From Gambelia wislizenii (Eukaryota > Chordata > Lepidosauria > Squamata > Crotaphytidae), in assembly GCA_030847615.1 (NCBI GenBank), contig JAUMIR010000003.1, positions 282,528,265 through 282,592,264 on the forward strand: DNA of 64,000 bases, read 5' to 3'. Below the pieces are notes generated by a model, which saw only the letters and a list, made by a program, of their open reading frames with translations, had not been told where the DNA came from and did no database searches. Numbering within the stretch: the stretch's first letter is position 1; each line of letters starts with the position of its first letter. The position numbers and the translations under genes were made by a program. Below, piece by piece: positions 10,313 through 23,630 of this stretch.

Positions 10313-12118
10313 CTAAAAAAAAAAAAAATCTTGGGAATCTTGCATTCTTGGACTACTCTATGGTTAGCCTGTGGTTCAACAAGAGATGGCTGATGGCTCT
10401 TGTGTCAGTGGGTCAGTGAGCTGAGTATAGGTGTTGGAAGTTGTAGTTCAAGAGCATCTGGAGGGCCACAAGTCCCACTCCTGCTCTTTGTGCTTGTTTT
10501 TCTTCTTCCACTGAGTAGCACTTGCATTCCATGGTTGCTTAGCTGATTAGCTTTCCAACCAACCACTTCTCCAGGCTAGCAGCCATAGACTAAGTTGCAA
10601 AGGAGTAGGAAGCATGCTGGTTTCCTTTTCCCTTCCTTCTCCAGTGCTCTTGCCTGAACCAGCATGGAAGCATAATGTAATACTTCCATCATTGTTCATA
10701 CACCCATACACCTCCATTGGTTTCTCAGATACTGGGAAAGTAATGAAGGAAGAGAATTTGGGAAACCTGTTTCCTATTTCGGGGGGGGGGGAACAACCTA
10801 ATTTCCATGCAAAGTAAGGCACACAGAGAGCACACCCTTTGTCATAATATAAAATGTGTTTGTTTTCACTGTCACACTCATTGCGCTGCCAAATAGCATG
10901 GAACTGGGGGGAAAGAAAAATGCCCAGGAGTCACAAGCAACCTGTGGGATGTTTGTTGTCCATGCCTGATTTGCAGAATCAAAGGTCTTTTAACAATAAA
11001 TAAGGCATTTATACAAGAATATAATATATTGCATATTGGTCAGTGGGATGGATCAATGGTGTTTATGATAATTCTAACTATGAATAAATGGAGACTGTAA
11101 AACTGCCTTTGCAATAAGTCTCATTCATTTCACTAGAAATAAATTCTCAGGAGATAGTCCTCACTGATTGTGATACTTGTCTTTTAAACAACATTTTTAA
11201 TCTTCAAAATAAAGCTCTGAAGAAATGAAACTGCTATATATTTTAGTAACCTAAAGATTTTTAGTATTTTTACTAAAGATAGGACTTAGCAAATAACATC
11301 CAGCGCCAGTTTCAAAATATCAGAGGAAAAGAACAAAAGCAATTATTTCATTGTAATTTTAATTAAAAAAACATACTTTATGGAAACTCGTGTGAGTTTA
11401 TGTATTAAAAAGGGGAATTTTTATGGTTAATTGGTGAAGTCTCCACTTACAAAGGAGTATGTTCTTGTGTCTCTGTGTGTAAATGCACTTACTTTAAAAA
11501 ACACACACACACACCAAGTTTTACATTTCAAACAGAAAGTAGTTTACATTATGAAAACAAGTCGATGCTGGTTAAGTGCCCATAAATTACTGTAATTGAC
11601 TTCTGAGTTTCTTTCATATATAAGAAAGAAAATACACCTGTCCATTTAGAAGTTCAAAACCTATGGCTTCACAGGGTAGAAGGAGAATAACTGCTCTTTC
11701 AAGTTGAAGAACTGTTTTGTGTGTATGTGTCTATAGGATTTTACAATCAGATATTTACATAGGAGAAAGTAGTAATTTGCCATAGTAGCATTGCCTCAGG
11801 AAGCTTTATGGAGCAAATGGCATAGAATGGGATTAACCTGATCAATAAAGGGGTAATCCAAACAGTCTCTCAAAGGACACCCCACCTCCCATCAACGGTG
11901 GTTTACTTTTTGTAGTGCAGTCCAAGAAGTCTTAATTGAAAGGAACAAAATCCAGCCCACACATACTGAAATGAGTAAATGTTGAATTTACTAGTGTAGA
12001 AAAGTTGCCTTGCTTTCATTTTCCTTTACAGTTAAATATTAATGCCTGCCACCATCACCCATTTGACAATGCTATTGTTGGAGTATTTCTCAACCTTCAA
12101 CAGTGAAACTTTATACTT

Positions 12119-12600
12119 CAGTGGTTCTCAAACTATGGGACAGAACCCTTGGGCTCCCCCCGCCCGCCAAGAGTTACTCATGGGGGTGCAATTTTTTTGG
12201 ACATTAAACTATTAATGTCCCTCAGTTCCAGGGCAGCAGCAGAGATGGCAGCAAGCCCTGGCCACCAGGCATGCATTCTTAGGCTTGCGAAGGGGCAACT
12301 GACAGGCTCTCCAGAGGAGAGAGGAGAGAGATGCAAGTCCCTATGGCATAGGGCAGTAGCAGTGGCAAGACCTGGGGGAACCAGACCTGCTTGAGCTGCG
12401 GCGCTACTGTTTTTTCCATTCCAAAGGCAGAAGCAGTTGCTATCAGGCTACGCCCAGATGCAGCGGAGCAGGAAGAATGTTCACCTAGTTCCTGAGGCTT
12501 CCTGCCGCTGCCACCCTGGTGTGTGGGGGTAGACATGACATCCACATGTAGATGTAAAGGGGAGGGTCACAGAGGTAAAAAAAAAATTGAGAACCACTAC
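12119..12600 (+). mobile_element. hAT-Charlie-like MITE
   Basis: Terminal inverted repeats CAGTGGTTCTCAAACT at the left and TTGAGAACCACT at the right fit hAT-Charlie elements. The interior is GC-richer than its surroundings and partly repetitive (GGCAGCAGCAGAGATGGC). Flanks TTATACTT and CTATCTTT may be a decayed 8-bp duplication. Confidence 0.7.
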
Positions 12601-12833
12601 TATCTTTGTCTTCTCAGAAGTAAGTCCCTTTGTTTTCATTTCAGCTTGCTTCCAGGTAAATGTGTCCTATCATTGCAGCCCAAATATTTCATCTGAGATT
12701 AAATTTAGTAATATTGCTACGAGGTTTGAGCTCCTGTATTCTTAGAAGAGTACTTATATACATGTTTGGATACAGCATGAAATATGTGGAAGCATTTAAA
12801 AGGTGTTATCTTTAAAAACTATAAATGGACACA

Positions 12834-12871
12834 ATTCTATGATTCTATGATTCTATGATTCTATGATTCTA
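12834..12871 (+). repeat. CR1 3' tail repeat (ATTCTATG)n
   Basis: Four to five tandem ATTCTATG units, the 3' signature of CR1 LINEs. Almost nothing of the element body remains upstream. Confidence 0.8.
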
Positions 12872-12968
12872 AGATGAGCCACCACTTACACTACTATAAA
12901 GACACACTAATTTCTGCCTCGCCTTCATTTTTCTTCATCTCCTTCATCTTTCTAGAATCATTTCATTA

Positions 12969-13300
12969 CAGGTTGAATCTCCCTTATCTAGAATTCAAAA
13001 ATCCAAAATATTTTAAAATTCATAACTTTTTTGAACACCAATATGACGGCATTTTATGTTTCATGTGTTTTCTGATGGTTCGACATATGCAATCATTGTT
13101 TCATGCACAAAATTATTTTAAAATATTGTATATAAATTTACCTTCAGGCTATGTGTATAAGGTGTATATGAAACATAAATGAATTTCCTGTTTAGACTTG
13201 TGTTCCATCTCCAAGTATGCAAGTATTCCAAAATCCGAAATATTCCAAAATCCCAAATATCTCTGGTTCCAAGCATTTTGGATAAGGGAGACTCAACTTG
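12969..13300 (+). mobile_element. Tigger/pogo-like MITE, 332 bp
   Basis: Inverted ends CAGGTTGAATCTCCCTTATC and GATAAGGGAGACTCAACTTG, flanked on both sides by TA, the mariner/Tigger target duplication. The interior AAAATCCAAAATATTTTAAA and TTCCAAAATCCGAAATATTC resemble mammalian Tigger-type MER repeats. Confidence 0.88.
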
Positions 13301-13940
13301 TAAATGAGATGTCTCTGCATCTTTTCATACTTAAAATGAGTTCTTTAAAAGTATGGTCACCAGGTGTTGTGACAGTTTAAAAACTGTTTACAAGCATGTT
13401 CCCAAAAGTAACAAAAATTGCATTTTGCTAATAGGACAAGGCAGATGACTTGATAATCAGCTATTGGACAAATAAAGGATGTTTAGATTAATATACCTCT
13501 TGCTCCTCCCAGGTGCAAAAAGCTTTGTGTAAGAGATGCTTTCAAGGTCTTCTTTATCATCATATTTTCTTGAAAACATCTATCTTTATCATGGTTCTCA
13601 TGAGCTAAAGATATAGACCGGTGTGGCTGACCACAAGGAATTTTAAATAGTATTTCCATATGGTGATATATTTGGATATAGTGTTCATATTTTAGTTTTG
13701 AAATCTACTTGATTTTATCAGAGACAATTAACCTCAGTCCTCAAACAGGAAAAGTTCAAACTGTATTTCTCCAGAATTCACAGATATAAATATTACAGTA
13801 TTAGGTAGACTTCTAAGATGCTGAAGAGCTCTGTCCAATTTGTAAATTACATTTTAACTATAACATTATTTTTAATGTGCTATTTCAAAATTAAATGTTC
13901 GTTGTGCATAATTTCCATTCTCTGTGAAATTATTGAAACC

Positions 13941-14712
13941 TATAGAAGCATAGAGTTGGAAGGGGTCCCGTAGGCAATCAAATCCACCCCCTACCCCACC
14001 CCCATTAGCTAGAGCATCCCCAGCAGGTAGCTGTCCAGCCTCTTTTTGAAGATGTCCAGAGAAAGAAACCCTGCCACATCTCTACGTAATGGGTTCCGTT
14101 GCTGAACCACTCTTACCGTAAGAGGTCCCTTCTAATATTCAATCAAAATCTACCCTCCTGTAATTTAAAACAATTAAACCTGGCCTTACCTTCTGGGGCA
14201 GCAGAGAACAAGCCTGCACTTTCCTCTCTGTGGCAGCCCTTGAGATATTTAGAGTGCAATCATGTTACCTCTCAGTCTTCTCTTCACCAGGCTGAACATG
14301 CCTAACTTTCCTTTTATGTTTTGTTTTCCATACCTCTTATCACCCTTGTTGCCCTTCTCTGAACCTGCTTGAACTTGTCTATATCTTTAAAATGAAGCCT
14401 CCAGAACCAAAATCAGTACTCCAGATGAGACCTGACCAGCACAGAACATAATGGCACTATTACTTCCCTTGCCTTGGAGATTATGGGTCTCTTAATGCAG
14501 GCTAAAATATTATTTGCCTTTCTTTTCTGCAGCATTACACTGCTGGGTCATGATCAACAATAATCTCAAGGTCCTTTTCACATGTACTACTGCTAAGCCA
14601 ACTGTTCCCCATCCTAATACCTGTGTATTTGGTTTTTGTGGCATAAATGTAGAATTTAATAATGTCCCTTCAGTTATGCATATTTCCCCTCATTCTTACT
14701 CCACCCTGCCAC
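13941..14712 (-). mobile_element. CR1 LINE 3' region
   Basis: AGCATAGAGTTGGAAGGGGT starts the reversed CR1 3' end. CR1 landmarks follow: CTTTTTGAAGATGTCCAGAG, TTGTTGCCCTTCTCTGAACC, CAGTACTCCAGATGAGACC and CTGCAGCATTACACTGCTGG. About 0.77 kb, no ORF. Confidence 0.88.
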
Positions 14713-16392
14713 CGCTTCTTTTCTGATTAGTGAGTGACTAGTAAGCAGCTATTAGGTATGAGTAGAGCACCCTCTCTCATCTACAAGACAGTGGCATCAA
14801 TGATCACAGCAGGTTCTACTATTAGGTAGAGCGAGGAAACTGCCACAGATGGCTTTTCCCTTCTCCTGGAGGACAGAGTTGTGAATGCCACATTCCCTGT
14901 GTCACATCCTCTAAACTACTCTGCCATGCATTTGAGGATGGCATCCCAATGCCTTGGCTGACATATGACTCAATTGCCTGTCCAGTCAGTTCCTGTTCAC
15001 CTCCTGTGAAAAATCTTGTATTTTGCTTCAGGTGGCAAAAATATATGAAGCCAACCTTGTCTGTCAGCGATATCAGCAGAACATGAATCAGAGCTTAATG
15101 AGCACAGCAGAATGCCTGTACTCCGGGGTATAACTATAGGGGGAGGGCAAATTGAGGACATTGCCCCTAAATAAGAATTCTGCACCTTCCCAGAGTGTAA
15201 TTTTCCTTCCATTCCAAAATTTATAGCATGGCAATAATTTCAAACTTAATTTGACCTTTAAGAAATCAGTTTAAGCATCCAAACAAAGATAGCAGGCAAA
15301 GTTACTAAGGGAATGTAAACACAGCAAATATAAGAGTTCTCAATGTGAATGATTTTCAGTGGCATACCTTTCTACCATTTTTCATTCTCCTTGGATCAGA
15401 GTACATGTGTGAAACAATGTGCCTTAGAGACCAGTGGCTTCCATTTTAGGATCAGATGTCAGAGAGTTTGATTATAGGCTTCTTGGTGAAAAGAACCCTT
15501 GATCAATATAAGTCACAATGAAGTCCTTCCCAGGTATTCCAACCATTTTTTGTCAGGGATAAAAAACAATGTGTTGCTTTGACAGAAAACAACGTTCTCT
15601 GTATGTCTTAGAAGGAATATCTCCACTTGCCTCTTCCTGAAGATGGCTAGCAGGACAGCTTCTCTGTAAAGAGATAGCAAGAGTGGGTGAGAAAAGGTGT
15701 TGCCTGTGCTGTCTTCATCTTAGACATTCTAGTGTCTTCATGTGTGCACATCTGACAGATGGAATTTCTTTGGCAAGGTGCAACAAATCTGCTTCCTCCT
15801 TAGGCTATTACTCTTAATCAGCTGGAGAAAACAAAATTAATTATTTGGCAAGGAGATGAGAAAAGAATTCTCCCAACACAAGGGATTATCACTTTGCACA
15901 TCAGATAAGGATATCTCCATTTTGAGAGTCTAGTAAATTACAATACAAAGGCAAAAGCTTAATCTTTGTGGGTTACCTTCTCTCCAACCACAAGGTAACA
16001 CCGCACATTTTAGCTTCTGTTTACTTTCTCCCCCCATCTAGTTGCACTATCCAGAATTAATCTCCATTATTTATAACAGCTGTGTTTCCCTGCTTCTTGC
16101 CTACCAAGGTACCTGTGTATTTTGTCTGAGACCGAAGAAAAACCTGAATATTTTCTGCATTTTACGTTTTCAAAAACTGTAAAAAGAGGAACAGCCATTA
16201 CGTTTTTCTGCATCCCAGCAGTCCTACATGTAGTTTAAAACCTGCATAACACCTAGTAGGGCCTGATCAATAAATCTCTTCCTACACCCTATCTGAAGAC
16301 TCTGGCCACGAGATCTTCATGACTTCAGCATTAAGTTACTTATTACCCACTGCTACTTGGTGAACTTAACCAACCAACTTGGAGGCTGTTTA

Positions 16393-16425
16393 ATGTTTGT
16401 TTGTTTGTTTGTTTGTTTTGTTTTT
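16393..16425. repeat. (TTTG)n microsatellite
   Basis: Tandem TTTG units, seven or so, slightly interrupted. Confidence 0.85.
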
Positions 16426-17615
16426 GCAAAAAGAAAAACTACCTCCCAAAAGAGAAATTCAGCACATATTAAACACAATGGGATTATTGATTGATACTTT
16501 TTATTCCCAAATTATCTTTGAAGGTTTGGGTTAGGAAAGAACATTGCAAATCAAATTGAATATCAACTAATTATGACAGTATTGGATCAAGCACTCAAAG
16601 CACCCAATGTGTTATTTTTATATTTATTTATATATTATAACACACTTGAGCTACGGAACAGAATTATTAGCCCCATATTACCAAGCAGTGAGAATTAGGC
16701 TTGCTGAAGACCTCCTATTCAGTTGATGGCTGATGGAAAAATAAAAAAGAGACCTCTTGGCTCATGCGTCATTCTCTTAACTGCTATACTACCCATAATA
16801 ACCATTGTGCAAGATAGTCACTTCTGCATTCTATAAGTGTTTTTTTCTTAACAGGCCCTCTGCTTGGGACCATAGCTCATAAAAGGCCCTTAAAAATAAT
16901 TAGCAAATGTTTATATCCAGATCCCAAGAAATTTTATTCCAGTTCTAAGCCCTGGGCCTGAATTGACCAAGATTTAATGTGAGAGCTCCCTTAGTTTGTT
17001 CACATACTTCAGGTGAACCAAAAGAAAGGAGTTTCAGTTTAATCTCTCTGACACTTATCACTTGGACAAGTCAGAGGACTGAATTTGGAAGCATGGCCTT
17101 AGTCATGGCTAAGGAATGTCCTGGGGTATGTTGCATAAAACTTCACTCCTCCATTAAGCTCTCTAGGTAACCTTGGGCCAGGCACTATCTCTGGCTCAAG
17201 CCACCCCACATGCTAGTCATGAAGATAAAATGGTGTGTGTGTGTGTACTAGGCACACAGGCAATGCACAAATTCTGCCCTGAACTCCTTGGAGGAAGTGG
17301 AAAGAGCGAAATAACTAGAATATGTGACTTCAGTGTAGGAATTTTAATTATTGTGAAAATAATGTTACCAGAAGCAGGTGTGTTTCTTATGCAGGATTTC
17401 AGATGCATTCAGAAGGGACTGTGGACACATCACAGTTGAGAGACCTTATGCCAGCTGTATTAATGCTGTTTTTAATTGGCTTTGGAAGCATAGTATAGAC
17501 CCATGAATAACTCAGTTGTAATGAAGATTAAAGGTGCTGGTTGCAAAACTCTGTAAATAAAACCTCTCTTAGTCTTTCACTGACAAATCCAGTTTCTCTC
17601 CATAGAATGAATGAA

Positions 17616-17616
<1 letters not shown>

Positions 17617-17648
<32 letters not shown>
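17617..17648. repeat. (CA)n microsatellite
   Basis: About 16 uninterrupted CA units. Confidence 0.95.
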
Positions 17649-17720
17649 ATAATCCCCTTCTTGGCAGAACACTTCATAGTTTGATAGCCAAGCTCAAATT
17701 ACCTCCCATGGTAAATATGA

Positions 17721-17750
17721 CAATAAATAAATAAATAAATAAATAAATAT
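17721..17750. repeat. (AATA)n microsatellite
   Basis: About seven AATA units. Confidence 0.9.
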
Positions 17751-20700
17751 GCCTTACCTTAAAAGCAAACATTTGCTGAATTCAGCTTGATAAACATTCA
17801 ATGGCCTGCATGCATATTCTTGGCAATATGGGACCCGGTCCAAGGGAACACCTTATTAGCTCTGTGGCCTGCATGATCCCCTTGGTTTCTATGGCTTGTT
17901 AAAGCTGCTACCAACAGTGCCTCATAGTAATCATCTTTGAAAATAAGGAGACTTTCAAGAATAGTTTGTGATGTAAAAGACAGATATCTTATCCATATAC
18001 TTTTTTTAAAAAGTGATCTTTACCCCTGGATTTTTGTAAGCCTCCCAAAGAGTCTGTTTGATTTGCAGCTTTATAAGATTAAATCCAGTGGTTTTGTTTC
18101 ATATTCCTCCCAAGAAAATCTAGGATACCTTTGCTGTGGGATAGAAACTCAATTGTAGTAGAAGGTCAGTTGTAATTCCTCAACTTACCAATTAACAGAG
18201 TTTTTAAAAGTTATTTTTTTTAATACAATCCCTAGAATCCCCCTCTGCCCCTGCTGGACCTACCAATTAAAGACCAGTGACCTAAGAGGAATTAAAATAA
18301 AATGCAAGCAGTTATGATTTGACCATCTTATGAAGGGAACTGCATGTGACATCTTTTTCATGTGAATATCCATTTTTGCTCTTTTTTTAAAAAAAAAAAA
18401 ATCTGTTTTCCAGCCTTAGGTGTAAAACACCATTTTAAAACAGATAAAAACATAAGCACTTCATGAATATATCAGTCAAATCAAGATATATTTGGATATA
18501 TCGTATGAGATAACCAGTCAAGGAACAGTTTACACGGTCATGCCTGAGGTCTGCAGATTTTCATACAAGGGCAGGAGATGATGTAGGAATGTAGGCCTGA
18601 ATCTTACTGTTTGTGCCAATTCTAGCAGACCCCACAGAATATAGATAAATGTTGCTTTGTGAGGTTACCATTGATTCCATGCATGGCCCCCACAAGGAAG
18701 GAGGCTAACAGGGCTCTAGCGTGGGGACCAGGATTAGGAAGGGGGCCCGTCGTGATATTATTGTACGTTTTATTATGTAAATCCATTTAGTTTTTAAAAA
18801 AGAAATATAAATATTACTTTGGTGTCATCATTTAAACTGACTTATTTTAATTTTTATCTTAAATCCTGCAGAGCATCTCACTGCCCTTAACCTTAGCAGT
18901 AGGTAGGGGCCCATCAAAGATTCTGGCCTGAGGGCCTGCTTCAGGATGTGGGGGCCATGATTCCATGGGTTTCCAGAGAGAGCGTAGAGATCCAGGGATG
19001 CAACATGAGGACTTCTGCATACACAAAATATGTTTTATCTCCCTCAGAAGGGAAAGAAATTATCATTTTGAAAGCCCCACATGTGCACACAAAATTATAA
19101 GTTTGGCATTCCTCAACATCTGTATTAGTAATTTTTCTCTCTCTGAGATTCACAAGGACAACCATACCATAGCTGAAATTCTTCCCTCCCTTCTTGTATA
19201 CTCTGTGAGTAATCACATGCAGAACAAACTTGACCAGGGCTTGATCCTCTTGAAAACTCTCCTGTTCTCTCTCTGTAGATGTCAGTCAGCTTTAGGCACA
19301 TGCCTGTGCATGACTATTTAGATTACCCCCACCCACGGAAGGCCTAACGCCTCTCTCTGTTAAGAACTTTTCGTTCATGTTCCTGGTAGAGGGTGGAGGA
19401 TCCCAGGTCAACCCAGTGCCAAATAGTGAGCTTTGGGACTGTTAGAAAAGGTATTGTATTTCTGCACAGTTTGGCTTAGCAAACTAAAGCTGGCGATCAT
19501 CATCTGTTTAAGCATAAAAAGAAGCATCCTTGAATTTGTTTGCTTTAGGTGTGGCTTAATGGACTTCAAGTGGCTTTTTCCAGTCTCTGTCTCAAAAATT
19601 TGCCCATCTTAATGCAAAGGTCTAAAATAGAGTTGAATTTTTAGGAGGCTATAAATATCTTCTCACATCCTTTGGCAGATTTCACTGTACATCCTAAAAT
19701 AGAGGCATCTCAAATTCTTTCTTGTTTTTGAACTATCTTAACCATTAGATTGTGTGTGAAGTTTGTGAATTAAAAAATATATTTTAAACTCTTTTTGCTA
19801 CTGTTTTTTTTAAACTCTGGAAGATATTCAAGAATGTTAACTTTTTTTTAAAAAAAATGAAAGCCCTAAAAAGCTCTGTTTCTAATGGAAGAAAGAAGCG
19901 GAGTTGAGATAATGGGGAAAAAGATGTGGAGTATATTAACTGGCATGTAATATCCTAAATCCTGTCGATGGTCTCACCTAGAATAGACTGACCAAAATAA
20001 TGGGATTTACACAAGTGTTCGACAGTTGGCTCAACAATTGCTTCAGTGCTAAGAGTACAAATAAGATTCAGGTCATATTCTAAAATATTTGTTTAGGCAT
20101 TTTTTAAAAGGCTGGCATTGTGGTCCTCTCAATTTGTCCCCCACTCCTTTAAGTAAAAGAAAAGAAAAGAGAAAAGTAATCTCCAGATACTTTGTTAAAT
20201 CTCCTTCTTTCTGCCTTACACTTTTCAGTACTTGCCCTCCTGTTTATGTAATGCTAACCTGTTGCTTCCATTCATGAATCTCCTGTCATCAGATCACATT
20301 TGCAGCTGTGGTTGACACTGTCCATGCAAAAAACATAAACCCAAACAGAAGAGCAGCTACCAGCAGGACCACAGCTGTGTGACCATGTTGCTCTGTTATG
20401 GGTGAGGACATGGGTGAGGACACTTCTTCTCCCCAAGAGAGAAGTGGCAAACAAGTGGTGCACTTTGGGGAAGAGATTAACAATAACAATAAAAATAATG
20501 GAGGAGTGTGGGGTAATGCTGCTGACAACAGCAGCAATGGGGGAGGGGGAACAGTCCAGTATAAGGATGGAATTCTTCCATAGGATACAGAGGTGAATCG
20601 TTCAAACAGTTTGGAGAACTATATAAGAAGAGCCAAGTAGGCACAGTAAAGAAAAATACCTTTGGAGATATAATTTGGAGCAGAGAAGTGGTCTATGTGC

Positions 20701-21324
20701 ATGCGTGTACTTGTCAGGTCCCTGCTTCAAGTCTGTTTCCTTCTCTTTTTCTCTCCATGATGTTCCAGGGAATATAGGGTTTTCAGTGGTTAGCTATCAC
20801 GCCGATTATATGTAACCTCTAGTATCAGAAGTGATGTGCCTCTCTAGGTAACTAAGTGGATGTGGAAGGAAGTGATTGTATTCATATCCTGCTTGTGGGC
20901 ATTCCATAGGTGTCTGGTTGACCACTATGTGTGCTGAATGCTGGACTAGAAAGGTCTTTGGTCCAATCCAGCAGAGCTGCTTTTGTGTGTTTGCTCTCTT
21001 AACAGGTTAGGCTCACAATATCAAAAGACAGGTTGGAAAGCACATTTTCTGAGAACCTATTCATTTGGGTTCCTTGGTTGGTTATATTAGGAGAAAGGGG
21101 CCCATGCCTCTGCAGCACTGCCTGATAGACAGTGACAGTGGATGCCCACTGGGGCTAGTGGGGCAAAGGGTAATCAAGGAGGAGCCAACACCATCTCCTT
21201 TTCTACCCAGTCTCCTTACTTTCAAGGTCATACTTTATATCCCCTGAATGGTTGGGAAGAGTGTTGAGAATTAGGTGGGCAGTGCCTGATCTTCTGAAAG
21301 AATAGGACCAGGAGCCCAAGAATA

Positions 21325-21520
21325 GGAGCCCTGGTGGCACAGTGGTTAAATGCAGCCACACTGTTGTGAGTTTGATCCTACAGGGCTCCAAGGTTGACTC
21401 AGCCTCCCATCCTTTGAGTACCCAGCTTGTTGGGGGCAATTAGCTAACACACTGTAAACTGCTTAGGGAGTGCTTTGCACTGATAAGCGGTATAGAAATA
21501 TAAATGCTATTGCTATAAAT
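21325..21520 (+). repeat. Sauria SINE (tRNA head, BovB-type tail)
   Basis: GGAGCCCTGGTGGCACAGTG is the Sauria SINE tRNA-related start. TTGTGAGTTTGATCC gives the B-box region, and GTTGGGGGCAATTAGCTAAC and GCTTAGGGAGTGCTTTGCAC the body. It ends GCTATTGCTAT, the BovB-like tail used for trans-mobilisation. Confidence 0.9.
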
Positions 21521-22547
21521 GCCAGGACCACTCCCTTTCCAAGATGAAGCATGTTTCCAGGCATGAGGAGCTGGCAGCTCCATGTTCACATCTCCCATAT
21601 GATATGTGAGTCACCAAGAGACCAGTCTGAAATCTGGGGGCTAGCCTTTGAGGCTAGTTGATATGAGTCTTCAGATATATAAGCAGCAGAGAATGGACTC
21701 GTATAAGGTCTTAGCACGATCTCAGCTAAGCAAGCCAGAAAGCACATGGTTCCAACCACTCACTGAGACACTGGCAGGTGAGCATTTATGTGTCATATCT
21801 GCCCTGGTGGGCCTTTTGATAGGCGGTGTTACAGTTGTTCTTTGGCCTTGCTTTTGCAGCTCAATTGGACTGAGCAATTATGAGGATTTACTTTGTTTGA
21901 TATAGTTGTTGTGCATGAACCAGTGTGGAGACATACAAAGTCTCTAAATTGAAGAACTAGGGAAAGGGGTCTGGAACATTCATCTGTAGTCAGGGCAAAA
22001 AAGAAGACAGCATATACAAGTAGGGCTATCTTCTATAACCCTTGTTGTTGTAGGGGTACGGCTACAGTGACAGTCATCACTACAGCACTGCTACCAACTA
22101 CGGTAGTTAGGTGACTCAGGACAAAACTGCTTCTGGATATCCAGACCAGCCCCCCTGGAGAGTTAAGAATATTCCTTCCACATAGGTCTTAGTTTTGTAA
22201 CAACTGTATTTGCCATAACACTTTTATAAGGAGATGACCAATTTTTATTTTTGGAAGACAAACACAAATAAAATGCAGGCATATATGATCCCTCCCTTAT
22301 TTGTACTCTAAGCATTCCTTGCCATACTTGTGAAAGCTCACAGAAGGCATATACAAGAGGATGGCTGAGACAAGACAGGGCCAACAGAGATGTGTTTGAA
22401 CTAGTTGCTCCACCCAGCCTCTCATCTTCAGAAGGGGAGGGGAAGGTTTCTACTAACCCAAACAGGCAGGGTTTGATCTGCAGAGACAGTCTGCAGGCAT
22501 CTGCTGAGGCTGCCGACTGTTGGCTAGCTCATCATTATCTGATTTAT

Positions 22548-22548
<1 letters not shown>

Positions 22549-22606
<58 letters not shown>

Positions 22607-22620
22607 GTGTCTGTCTGTCT
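22549..22620. repeat. Compound (GT)n(CTGT)n microsatellite
   Basis: About 15 GT units pass directly into about ten CTGT units, with an internal GTGT break. Confidence 0.95.
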
Positions 22621-23123
22621 AAGCCTTAAATTGTTGAGTGGCTGGCTGGCTGGCTGTGTTGGTATTACTGAATGGTTGGTGCATGTTTTCAACTCAAGAG
22701 CTGGCTCTGATACCGGGGTTGTTGGCTGTGAATCAGTTCCAGTTTCACACCTGTCTGAGACAATGAAGGCCTTGTTAGAGACATTTCCAGAAAAGAAAAA
22801 GAACCATGGCAAAGAAATTGTCGAATGTTTTGAAGAAGCAGAAGACTTATAAAGAGCAGATAGGGAAAATGCTTTCTGATCAGATTTGTTTCCCGATGTA
22901 GTGGTTGAAGCTTAGGAAAGAGTGATAGTCATTGAACTTGTATTGCTCTAAAGGTAGATTTTCAGCCTGCTGGCTTAAAACAATTAACACTGGTGCTTTG
23001 TCTCCTTTAGTTTGTTTGCAGCAACTTCTCCCTTTATTTCAGAATAAAATTGTACTAGATAGACAGCTGGATTGTTTTCAAATATCATCTCAGCTTTTGG
23101 TGGTGTCTCTTTAATCTCCAAGC

Positions 23124-23630
23124 ACTTTATCAGACAAGGCAAAAATCGCGTCATAATGATGCAATAAAAACATAACTGGCCAAAATTATCAGACAACGTT
23201 GTTGTCATCCTGTGGCCATCATGTGCACCAGCCACAAATAAGGCATCGTTTTTTATTGATGGCTTAACCCATCAATTGATATTCAATATTGCTTTTTTCT
23301 CTGTATTGAATGTGTGCAAAAACATGTCCTGCTGTAATCACGAGAATATAGCGTGAATGGGTGGCCCTGTTTCCCTCTCCCTGTTGCCAGGGAGAGCACT
23401 TCCAGGTGGCAACATGAAGACGATTGACAGAACACTCTTTTTAGAACTTTCCCATTTTGCTGGCAAGTTCTTAGGTTTGTTTCAGTGCTTGGGTATTGAT
23501 TGACTTTGTTATTTAAGGTGTTCTTGGAGTTTTAACTGTGCTCATGTCTTCTCACAAGAACTGCCAAGATCACATGCCCCAGCTAATGCGGAAGTAAACT
23601 CCTGTTCTTAAAGCTTGTTGTGTGATAATT
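23124..23630 (+). mobile_element. Non-autonomous DNA element, family H copy 1
   Basis: The left end ACTTTATCAGACAAGGCAAA matches the reversed right end of the copy at 46459. The right end GCTTGTTGTGTGATAAT is its rough inverted repeat. Shared interior: GAGCACTTCCAGGTGG, GCGTGAATGGGTGG, AAGTAAACTCCTGTTCTTAA. No ORF. Superfamily uncertain (hAT or PIF-Harbinger type). Confidence 0.6.

Larger units (their letters stand above)
14713..21324. other. Repeat-poor intronic stretch
   Basis: About 6.6 kb of RUNX1 intron 6 with only microsatellites and minor scraps. I see no ORF with recognisable protein features. Because it is the longest part of the intron without obvious transposons, it is the best place to look for conserved RUNX1 regulatory elements; none can be shown from this sequence alone. 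Confidence 0.5.

Noticed and set aside
21325..21400. tRNA gene
   Set aside because: The tRNA-like head belongs to a Sauria SINE; no complete cloverleaf is present. The same holds for the heads at 400, 4517, 9550 and 26346.
22520..22852. Open frames through the GT/CTGT microsatellite
   Set aside because: Cys-Val and Thr-His repeats come from the microsatellite read in frame.
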